Both the position numbers and the translations under genes were made by a program. This document shows, piece by piece, positions 43,301 to 55,300 of a stretch of 64,000 bases of DNA (positions are counted from its first letter, which is position 1; the number at the start of each line of letters is the position of its first letter). Location: the NCBI GenBank assembly GCA_963855995.1, contig OY979718.1:59560564-59624563 (forward strand), in the 5' to 3' direction. Source of the DNA: Muricea muricata. Its lineage: Eukaryota > Cnidaria > Anthozoa > Malacalcyonacea > Plexauridae. The notes beneath the pieces were generated by a model. The model was given only the letters and a program-made list of their open reading frames with translations. It was not told the DNA's origin and made no database searches.

Positions 43301-46300
43301 CAAACTCCACCTAAACCACCACAACCACCACCCCAGCAATAACCTTGATGCCTAACTCACCACCACCACTACTACCACCCCATTATTAGAATAGTTATTG
43401 TCATGGCAACGGTTAGGTTAGTTTTGTATACATGAAAATACAATCCTTATAACTAATAGGAATTGATAAACATTGTCAACAATAATCTTATTGGATTAAC
43501 GTGCGGGTCGGTTAGTTTACAACAAGGCTCCTTCTTACAAGTTGCTCCACTATCATTCTGCCGTTGAACAGCCTTAAGCAAGCACACATATCAAGTTCTT
43601 AGAAGACCAATTAAACGTACCTGTCAAGGCCAATCCTTTGAACACCCCTGTTATGAATATTTTATCCATCATCGTTGCACATGTAAATGGGTAATACGGT
43701 TGTCCGCACACTCGCGCAAAATCGCGAATGGTCTCGTTTTTGCCAGAACCCTGCGCAGAAAATAAAAAAAAAACTCTGCATGTAAGAATAGGTTAACGGT
43801 ACGGAGCAATAGATCAGGGGTGGATTTAGGGGAGGGGTGGACAGGGGTGCGTACCCCTGTTGGCCTTGGTCAACAGGGGTGCAAGGGGGGTGCAAAAATT
43901 AGTATTACTATGATTGCAGTAAACGTCCATCATTATAAGTATTCAACATTGAAAAGAGAAATTAAAAGACGGTTAAACACCAATCAAAAACATTCGAATA
44001 AGGCTACTCGTCGAGAGTTATCATTAAACAAAACTTTAAACTTGCATAATTTCATATGGAAAATCAACATTTGTCGCCATTTCAACTTTTCAAAAATGTA
44101 CGAATGGCCAGACTTACATGAAAATGAGTAAATGACAAAAGATGCTTAGCTCATAAAATATGGTATAATTTCAACGGCTTCCCTTTTTTCCAAGTCAAAA
44201 TCGAAATGGTATTTTTGGGGTTATAATTTTCAAAATTAGCCCTAGGGGGCTTCCACCTTGGCTGTTCGACTCACCGGCACCCCCTTAAAAAAACGCTACT
44301 GGATCCACCCCTGCAATAGATACTACAATCAATACACGAAGGATATCAGTTTTTCACAACCTCAAACGGTCGAACAGAATTCCAAGTTTCAAGTGAAGAT
44401 TCTCCGTCGACTTTCGTACTAATTTCGCGACAAAGAGTCTTCTCTCGAAACGTCAAATTCTGTTTTATTGATTTAGGTAGTGACAAAACCGACATGGGAA
44501 CTTTTTATCACTATATAGTACTGGGAAATAACTAGTGCCATGTTTGGGAATAATATTCGTGAAAAAATCTGTTGTAGAATTTGATCATGATAATTCACAT
44601 ACTAATTTGAAACTATAGCTTCTATTTGGCTTAAATCCTCACTTTTTTAGCAATTCTCTTCTTTAGTCGAATACATCACTTACCGATGGACCAACGCACA
44701 TACCAACCATATGGCACTTGACTGCCTGCGCCAAGCTGACGAAACACTTGTCTGTCATGGGCGTAAGTACTATCCGAGAACAAGCACCTTGATACTCCAT
44801 GCCGTAAGAAAAACGTGCATCTAAGATCTTAACGGACAGGGAAGCATCTTCGCTAAAGTACTCATATTTCACCTGTGACAACCACTCGAACGACTGCGTA
44901 AGATCTTTGGAACACTTGGACAACAAACTCAGCAGTTTGTGAATAATGTCTCGCTTATGCATAAGCAAAGCTATAAGATTGACTAATTTTTCATATTGAT
45001 ACGGAAGACTTGCGTTATTTTCGTTACTGTCGAGAGAAGGAGTTACACCTTGGGTAACTGGTCTTTGACTATCATCTGCTGAATACAAAGATTGATTTTC
45101 GCCTCTTGTAGATGGACGACTGCTTCGACCACGAGATCGTAAACTACTCCTGTTTATTGCAATGCGTTTGGCAGGAATGGAAGTGATATCATTCGTTTTT
45201 AACATACGGCTGGTCGCTGCAATCGTTGCTTTTATTTGATTTGAAAGTTCTTTCAAACAGTTCCATTGTTCTTGGCTACTTTTCTCTAGACACCGCTCGA
45301 TGTTTGAACTGAGATCAATATTAGTAACTAACAACACAATTTCTGCAGCAGTCTCAAGCATCCATGTTTTTTCAATGTCACCATCAGCACTGTTTAATGA
45401 CTGCCAATATGTATCACCAAATTTGTTGATAACATCGGTCAACTGTTGTCTCAAACCGGTCTTCAGCGATTTTTCCACTTCTCGTAACCAGTTTTCAATA
45501 GTACTGTCGCATACAACGGCCTAAAAATGTCAAGAACTACTTAAGAGGCTGTCTCTGTAAAAACCTCCATGTCAATAGGTGGCTTGAAAATAGATTTCTC
45601 TCATACTCAAGTATTTTGAAGGTCTATCCTTGGTAACAACTAATGTCGACTTCATTCGGCTCATATCTCCTCTGATAGTCTGAAATATTTTTACGACCCT
45701 GTTCATATTCCATGGGCTGGAAGCCATTTTAAATTTGAGAAGAAGACAAAATAATGATGTTTTGCCACCACTATTTCCAAATCAAATTCATACTTAAATG
45801 TTAAGGATAGGACAAACATGATCATGGTATTGTATAAAATATAACGCTATGCAGTTATTGACCATCCTGCACTGACAACGAAAATCGTCTCAAAACATAC
45901 CAACTTTGAGAGCGTATTTCAAAATCGTGGCACTTGATTGAAACATGACCATTACTTTTCTATAAACTATTAACATTAGTTAATACAAAACGCCAATAAA
46001 ATCTTTCTGATTTTACATTTGGCAAAAATGATAAGCGCTCGAACTTTGTAAAGCTCGGTCGTGTCGAAATTGAGAATAGTGGTCTTTCGAAATAATCATG
46101 GTGGTAACAGCTACAATTACCTTCCACTACATTTAATCACTTGCTTGTATGACTACATTTTTATTATCCTTTGTTAGAGATAATAATTAATTGAATTCAA
46201 GGAGTGACAGAGATTCAATTTGTAACGTACCTTCTGTAAGCAATAGCCTGCAAGTGATAACCTGCGAGCGATAGTTGTGAATATCCTACAAGAATTTCGC

Positions 46301-49300
46301 CTCGTTCGCCTTGTTTTGCTCCCTATAGTTAAATGTTAGATGACTATCTCTTAAAATAATCTCAACAAACATAAAAATAACAGCAGATTATCAACAATTT
46401 ACAAAACTCGTGCAGAATCAAAATTCACAATTTTAATTGCTTAGTTTACCTTACATTTTCATACACGTATAGTTTCGTTATAAATTAACTGACAAAATTA
46501 ACCCGGGGAAAACCCTTGGAAGAAATAAGAATGTACTCGCTGCATGTCCGGAAATAGTTTTATCAACATTTTATTTACCAGGGTGTTTTTTTCTCAATAT
46601 TTATATATTTTATTTAATATTTACAAAGGAAAACCTTGGCCGGGGAAGACTGAGTTCTGAATACTGAGTTATACAAGTTTTACATACGAGAGCATTCACA
46701 CTGTGAAATAGTTCTTGCAAGGCTTCCTATGAGGTCACTTTTCTTGTCTTTTGATTTAAATGGTATCTCGAGCACGGAACAAATGTTGCAACTTTAAATG
46801 TGTTCAATTTATTCTCTCGGTGAAGTTGACAGAGATCAAAGGCGTCATACGTAATTTGGTGCTTTAAACCAATTTCATCATTGATAGCCTCAATAAGGCC
46901 ATCTCGTTCCGAATCTTCTATCAAACACTCGACGTCTTCTTCTTTATCAATGGAAAACCCTTCAATTTTTTTCTGCGCGATACAGCAAGTCGGGAAAAGA
47001 AGCTCTTTATTTGGTTTTTAGACAACCACTCTTCACGTTTAAATCGACGCTGATTTGAGGCATCTCTAGAATGTTTCATATCTGTTTCAACCTAGGCGGG
47101 ATCGGCTTTACACCCAGTTTTCTCACCAATCGTAAACCGTGTGAGGTACTCTTTAACTGCGGGAGAGAATCGTGTAGAGCCAGAATGTTTCTTGAGCGCC
47201 CAACCCTTTGTAAGAACTTCTGCTTTGTCACTCTTGTTTTTCACAACAGGTGGAATCGTTGCTTTGCCAGACGAATTTTGCAGTACATCCACAGACTGAA
47301 ACTTAGTTTGTCGTAAACGCTGCTTTTGGCAACTCGATTGTGCTTGCTAATATCAAGATGCTTCTCCAACTTTTCGTATGAGTCAAAGACCAGAGTACAA
47401 CCTGGTGCACTGCATTCAAATAGACACCGTGCGATGCATTTTCCTCCTCCGTTTTCGTTCTTGTTTCAGACTGCCTAATCTTCCGGTCTCGCTCTTTCCC
47501 GGCCGATTCGAAAAATTCCTCTTGTGTTTTCAGCTGAGTCAGTCCCTGTTGTGTCACATACATACTGCTATAAGGGAACAATTTACCTTGACCAATATTG
47601 TATGCTTTCCATACTTTAACACCTGAATCATCAAAGTTAAAACTATGATAGCTGCCAAATTGTGACAGTTTCTTCATCAATAGGTTTTGCTTTGATTCGT
47701 CGACGACATTGACAGAAGCAGTTGTTCCTTTAACTGGACGGTACTGTAAAGCATCCCTCATACCACTAGCAGTAAGGATGTCATGACCTTCACAGCAATA
47801 CGTACGTATCGAGGTCTTCATTGGGCATATAATTCTATCACACATGCTAGTCAGGGAGGCAGAGGTAATTTTACCTACCTTCCGAGGGGCAAATCCATTC
47901 TGAATTCCGATTTATCTTGTGGGCTTCGATCAACACGTTTTTCTTCAGTTTTATTATAAAACTATTATGTGGTCAAAAATAGCAAACTTTCAAGTTTGCT
48001 CATTTGAAAAATAACTTGTATCATCAGAAAGCTTATAAAAAACAACATATAAGACATCATTACGGGCACCCTGGTTTTTCAAGCCGTTTTTGAGTTATTG
48101 CAGCTTCAAAATAGGAAAATGTCCTAAAATGGCGCCAATTTTCTGGACACTATATAGTCTGAAAATAAGTTTTCAAACGCGCATAACTCAACAAAAATGT
48201 GAAAAATAAAAGTCACCATAATAATGAGTTATATGCAGTTTTTATTACCTTTTTGATAACGTAAATGGTTTTTCGCAGAAATAAATCTGAAACTTCGTCT
48301 TTTTTGACAATAATATAGTTTTAAAGAAAATTTAGGGAAAAACGTGTTGGCTGAAGCCCACAAGAAATTTTATCGCGTTCAACATGCAGAAATATATTTA
48401 TTAGACCTAAAGGTACAATATAAACATAAAATGAAACTGCCCCTCGATATGGTAAGTAAACGTCTATTTTGTACCTCTGCCTCCCTGACTATGTTGTTGC
48501 CACTATGGGGCTAAGGCCTCTTTACCGTACCAGTCGCTCTGCTTTTCGCGATATCTCAGCTGAAGGAATTTCATAACCCAATCTATCAAGATTAGGGCTG
48601 AGCTACTGTCCAGCACGTCCATGATATCTTGTTTGGCACGTTCCTGATTAGCTGCGCGCATAATATGTGCCTTCCACTCCTTTTCTTAGCTAGCAGCTTT
48701 CTCAAAATCGTAAAGTAAATGAAGTTTGTCAACAATGTCAAGCAATTTTGCAATCCCAGATGATCCATCAGCAGCTATGTCGTCTACGCCGCTGAATGAC
48801 TTTTGTTGTGATGCTTCACGGACATTTAGAATGCGGAAAAGGGTGGCACGACTGAGCGGTTGTTCCTCACAAAAATGTAGGTACTGGCTTATCATGGTTG
48901 AGTGCGTGACAGTTCGAATAACGTTGGGCATGGTAAGTTCATCACCATCATCAAGTTTTAGTTTGCGAGTGCCAAACGCTACATCTTGATGGAAATAGGG
49001 TCTATTTACAAAGTCGATGAAATGGTTCAGTAATGCCTCTGAAATGCAGATACGGTGCGACAGTACTTTATCAACTGTGAAACCAGCTCCTCGTTCTTTG
49101 GCATGTTTTCTTGCTTTTATTATTTGCCATTTCGTGGCATTTTCATAAGGTTCATGGAGTTCTAGCTGAAGCTTTTTCATGGGGGTATTTAGAGACATAA
49201 AGGCTGAGAATTTGCGTTTTCAAAGTTTTTGTAGGTGCGTTTTTGTAGGCTTTCATAGGTGCTTGAAGTTCACTAGAAGGCTTATCAGCAATAATACTGA

Positions 49301-52300
49301 GAGAACATGCTTGTAAGAGTTCATCTTTTGCATTAGGTGCGATAACACTACATATACAACTTTACATCCTTCAATCGCTTTGCCAATGCACACTCTCTGT
49401 CGCTTCGTTCCAGGTATCTTTTAACTGGACGTGTAATGAAGTGATTTGCAATAAAATCAATTAAAATTAACATGGTATTTCCACAAATTGTTTATAAATT
49501 AATATAAAATTCACCATTCAAAGTCTAAAATTACATAAGATTTGGATTGTTCTACACCGCGGGTCCATTATAGCAGCTTTAATCAAAACAGACCAACACA
49601 TCTGGTTTATCTATGTTCTCACCTGATCCAGCTGGAACTGTCACACCAAATTGAAGCTGTATATTTTTTGCCATTTCTATATTTAGAACACCTTTGTATT
49701 TGCACGTTTTCTTTGGTGCCGAATGCAATGGATGTTAACATTATATTAATGGCCGCCAATTTCGACCAAGATTGTACCTGTGTTTTGGACAGATCCACAT
49801 CTTGTCTTGCTGTTCAAGTGGAATATAAAACATTCCCGCCCTTGCTAAAATTAGTTCATATTCTTCTATCCGTCCAACTAGCTTTGAAAGATGGCAACTT
49901 TGCAAGTGGAAATTAATATCGTTCTTACATCCCAACAGTTTTGAGGAACAGTCTACTGTATCACGGAATTTTCCACACTCCGAAGTAGCAAATGAACATT
50001 TACTCATTATGATCTAGAGACTTACAACGTAAAATCTATAGGCAGCTGTCCAATGTCTGCATGCCGAAAATTCGTTCTGGTTTACTGACAATTGTTTACG
50101 GACAATATAGAGTACTACATTATTGCTTCAAAGGGTTTTTCCCCGAGTAAATTTTGGCAGTTGTAACTACTTTTATTATTACTGTAAGGTAAACACATCA
50201 ATTACGATTTTGATTTAATTCTGCACGAGTTTAATGAATTGTTAATAATCTGTTGTGGTTTTAATGTTTGTAAAAATTATCTTAAAAGTGAGTCATCTAA
50301 CATTTAATTAAAGGAAGCAAAACACAGCGAGTGGTGCTGTAGTAACTACATTCACGAATCTCCCTCGCAGGCTATCGCTGACGGACAAGGTACTTTACAA
50401 ATTGAACCCCAGTCAATCCTTGGGTGATGAGTGGAATAGTCCCAAAAGCAAGCTTCATTAAATGCTGTGAATGTAGTCTAATTTTAGCTGTTAATATCAA
50501 TGAGTAGTTCTTAAGTCTAGCATGCTCGATTTCGACACATGATGACTAACTTTTACGAAGTTCGAGCGCTTGTCATTTTTGCCAAATGTAAAATCAGAAA
50601 GATTTTATTGGCGTTTTGTATTAACCAATGTTAATAGTTTATAGAAAAGTAATGGTCATGTTTCAATCAAGTGCCACGATTTTGAAATACGCTTTCAAAG
50701 TTAGTGTATTTTGAGACGATTTTCGTTATCAGTGCAGGAGGGTCAATAACTGCATAGCGTTATATTTTATACAATACCATAATCATATTTGTCCTATCAG
50801 CGAGGAAACTACAAGGCCACGTTTATACTTTCGTGTAAAAATTTTAACATTTAAGTATGAATTTGATTTGGAAATAGTGATGTCAAAGCATCATTATTTT
50901 GTCTTCTTTCCAAATTTAAAATGGCTTCCAGCCCATGGAATATGAACAGGGTCGTAAAAATATTTCAGACTATCAGACGAGATATGAGCCGAATGAAGTC
51001 GACATTAGTTGTTCCCAAGGATAGACCTTCAAAATACTAGAGTATGAGAGAAATCTATTTTCGAACCACACATTGACCTGGAGGATTTAACAGAGACAGC
51101 CTCTTAAGAAAAATAAAACTAGATGAGAACATTATGGTATTGTCAGTAAGAACATTGAATAGATGGCATACATGTATTTACACAAAATATTCCACTTGCA
51201 GACGCATTTCGAGTTATAATAATTATTAAGACTCATATACTGCAAATTAACATATCCATACGATACCTCGCGAAAATCAAGCATTTCCTCCATTTTGCTG
51301 ACCACACCCAAGACGCGATAGGCTGATATGGTGTCCTCATGAACATTCTTATATTGAAGTCGAATTATGTTCTCGTAAACTTTGGATAGATACGGGTTGA
51401 CAAGCCCTGGGTGATGACCTATATATCGGACATTAAAAAATAAAATAGATACTAACAATGTGGTTTAAATCGGAATTCAAGCCGGGAGTAGTTCGAATAC
51501 GTCCAACAGTAGGAATCAAACCTACGTCTGTTCAATGCCAGTCCGTTGCTCTGATCATTATACCACGAATGCAACAACGAGAGCAAGTGTGATTTATTTA
51601 AAAAATAGATTTCACTTTTAGCGTGCGTCTGTACTGTAATAGATCACAGATGACGCCATGGCGTGCGTAGAACAAAAAAGTACGGCACGAGACGAAGTCG
51701 AGTGTCGTGACTTTTTGTTCTTTGAACGCAATGACGAATTCTGTGATCTATTACAGTACAGAAGCACAAAAGTGAAATCTACTTGTTTTATACAATACAA
51801 AAGTTTAAATACACGAGAAAAAACCTTGCGAAAACATTTTGCTCAAGTACATCACGCCAATCGGATGACGTCATCTATGCGTGCGAGTAGTTCCACTCCT
51901 GCACTATGGGGTCGGGTGTAATTAGTATTCAAAATGGCGACAATCCAGTTGGGTCGGAAGTAATTAGTATTCAAAATGGCAGCGTTGCATGATGAAAATA
52001 CTAGAGCGTTTCTGTGAAGCTGCTGTCAAACTCCTGTGAAGTGGTGGGGGACTCCTTTACGAGACACTCTGACGGGACGATTGTTTCGCGTCCCTTGCGT
52101 CAATTTGCGAAATGTTTTACCATGTCGGCAACTTTTCCATAAGGGATGCAAGGACTGTCTTACGGGAAAGCTGCTTGCAACTTTTCATAGAGGTAAGACT
52201 TTTAGATTGCCAATTTAATAGAGAACTTATTGCGGTTACATGACTTAAACAAGCGTGTGGCAGAGTCTAGAAAAAGACTGGAATATTTAAAGAAAAAGAT

Positions 52301-55300
52301 GACTGCTTTATACCTTCGCAAACGGAGGGTTGACGTACAAACCTGGATGTTAAACAGTTTGGGTAAACGATGCAAGCCGTAACCTTAAAGAAATTAGAAG
52401 ACTTAGAAACAACTGGGGAGCTCTGTGCCAGAGTTTGTTATGTACGAAGTTGGCCTTGTCTGTCGCGCATGACATTTGCCAAAACGTTTGTGAGAAGGAA
52501 TTAATCGAACAAACATTCTGACACTTTTAATAAACAGCTGTAGTAAATAAGGATATATATAAACCTGTTGGCGTTGTTTTATTTGCATTTCCTCAATACA
52601 TCCACCACACATCGATCTCACATCGACTCCAAATTGACCCCTGATCAACCTCATATAAGCAGGTGCTTATACAAATAGTCGCGATCTTCACATGGGCTAC
52701 GCCTACACCTGTCAACACCTAACAGTTTGGGCCTTCTCAGCATTTGAGCACCTGCAGATAACTGCTCATTAGCACTTGCTCATTTGCTTGTACCACCTGA
52801 GAGCACATGCTTATACGCTTATAAATGTACATAAGCACTTGATCATTTCCACACAATCAGCGCTAGCGGAATGAGCTGCAAATTTTCAGGGAAAGCATTT
52901 CATCGTGGTTTCAATCGACGTCGACACAAAAACGAGTACTGTCAGCTAAACGAAGAGAGAGAAGTGTCAGAAACAGAAAGTCAGACAGTGGACTCAGAGG
53001 ATGATGCTTCGACCGTTACAACACACGGATATAAAAGTTTGATGACAGATGACTCGAAAACGGAGCAGGAAGAAGCGAACACTTAAATGCCTATGGTAGA
53101 AGAAGCAATGCAAGAGCATAAGACGGCTTTTCAGGAAATGAAGATGAATTTGATTCGTAGTGGTTTGGATGAGCAAACCGCTGGAGAAAAAGCTTACTCT
53201 AATGTTCTGCCTGAGATGTCAATAGGAGAGAATTTCTTATTAAAAGACGTTTAAGAGACTGCAGTTTCACCGAGGACAGTGATGATAATAAAGATCATTA
53301 ACTACATAAATATTTCTCATATTGTTCTTAGTGAAATTTTATATAAATATCGAAGTTTGGTATTATCTTAATATCTGGGAGGGTTATAACTGTCGAACCA
53401 TCGGGCCACATCAGGCCTCATGAGCGTATGAGCATGTGCTCATAAGAAGTTATGAGCAGGTGCTCATCGCATAAACTTGTACAAGACTAATAAAATATAG
53501 CTACACTAACCTGGCGGGCCACATTGGGCCTTAAGAGCGTATGAGCAAAAGCTCATGAGCAATCACGAACAGGTGCTCATCGCGTAAAATTGTACGGGAC
53601 TGACAAGATATAGCCATAATGGCCTGGCGTCCTGTAGACAAGTCCCTTCCTGTTGGACATAAAGTTCAGGCAAACGATTGAAAATTGACGCAAGGGACGC
53701 GAAAAATTCGTCCCGTCAGAGTGTCTCGTAAAGGATTCCCCCACCACTTTACAGAAGCTTAACAAAAGCTTGACGCCATCTTGCATACTAATTACTTCCG
53801 ACCCATTTAGCCCTTTTGATGACGTCAACATTCGCCCCCCCCATTTGAATACTAATTACTTCCGGCGCCAGATGGGGACGCCGTCATTTTTGAATACTAA
53901 TTACTTCCGAACCCATAATGCAACAGTAGAACTACTCATGTGTACTATGTTAAAGAAAATCGCAACAAAAATTTTTATCGTCTTATTTGAAAGAGACTCA
54001 AAAACAATATATAGAAGTTTATTACAGAATTTTTATATCTGCCTTATTTGGTGAGATATTTTGACCTGAAATCTTTAGTTGTCCGCCATCTTGGATATTT
54101 GTAGATATGCATGATACGTCACAACTGGGGTCACGCAATTTTTTTTTTCTTACGACACAATGATTAATCTACTCCATCAACCACATACATGGTAAGTGTT
54201 TCGGATTTCAGCACGAACTGGAAAGGTTTCACATATATTTTATTGGTGGTAAGTATTTAGGGGAAGCTTTGAATGGCTATCTCTGTTGTGACGTCACTAA
54301 GACATTGTTAATGAGGTTAAAAATTAATCCAGATGGTGGAAAGTTCGGTTATTCAGGTGACAATATCTCCCAAAGTAAAACAGACATAAAAATTTTGTAA
54401 AAGACTTCTATATATTATTTTTAGAGTCTCTTTCAAATGAGACAATAAAAATTTATGTTGCCATTTCTCTTTAAGATATGATTTTCGTTCACTGTACAAA
54501 ATCTACGCACGTGATTGGTCAAAACTAATCACGTGTCATTTGGCAACCTGGCAACAACCAGTTTTTTGAGTGCAGCATTGACAATAACACACGGAAAACG
54601 TGCATTATTCATTCAAAATGTCTATAGACATTATAATAGAATAGAGTTTATGGATAAGGACAAGCTATAACTAGGCTCCTCTCTCTTTGAACGTGCAATT
54701 AGTAAGTTTAACGCACCGTTACAAACAATATGAAGAACATCTTCAGGAGAAAGAAAATAAAATCTCGGGAATTTCTGCTGTCTTCTTTCAAGAAGGGCCA
54801 GCAATGATTTCCAACACTGATGTAAGTTGCTTTGCATCTTTTCTAGTTTCGCTTGTATATCTACATGAAGAAGGTAAAAAGAGTAAACATTCAGAATAAA
54901 ATTCTGAAAATGGCACGGTGAACGCCTCCAGCTACGTATTGTTCTACAACTCTCTGGAGTACGGCTCACATTTTTTCAACACACAATATTTACTAAATTC
55001 ATAAAATCCGTCCAATAATTAATAATGTTAATTTGACAGTGGATTGATACCGTTTGACATAAATAAATCAAGACCAGGCCATAAATTAATCATGCCTACT
55101 CTCATTGTTGTGATCCATGAAAAATCAAACAAAGTTTCTAAAGAGGAAAATAGGATAAATGCGGGAAAATGCGGCGCCAAAACACTTTCTTGATTTGAAG
55201 CTTTTTCATGCGCTCGTTATTGTTCCCAGGTATTCATATATTCCTTATAATGCAAAACTTTACACTCTTCATTTACTTTAATTAATTGTGTTTCATTTTG

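Larger units (their letters stand above)
45541..51107. mobile_element. 5.6-kb TTAA-flanked DNA transposon with about 1-kb terminal inverted repeats
   Basis: TTAA at 45541-45544 and 51104-51107 bound termini that read GAGGCTGTCTCTGT inward from each end. The arms match at high identity for several hundred bases (shared CTCATACT, AGTATTTTGAAGGTCTATCC, GGCTGGAAGCCATTTT) and still align near 46500-46550 and 50105-50160, so each arm is close to 1 kb. Between them lies a minus-strand transposase-like gene (next entries) interrupted by a nested MITE. TTAA duplication points to a Kolobok- or piggyBac-like mechanism; the tips do not start CCC as piggyBac usually does. The left end sits 21 bases upstream of the exon 10 acceptor. 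Confidence 0.85.

Noticed and set aside
43815..44131. Frame inside the hAT MITE as a gene
   Set aside because: No domain and it starts in the terminal repeat; most likely chance.
51500..51572. Functional tRNA gene
   Set aside because: The T arm is perfect but the acceptor stem does not pair and no clear anticodon arm forms.
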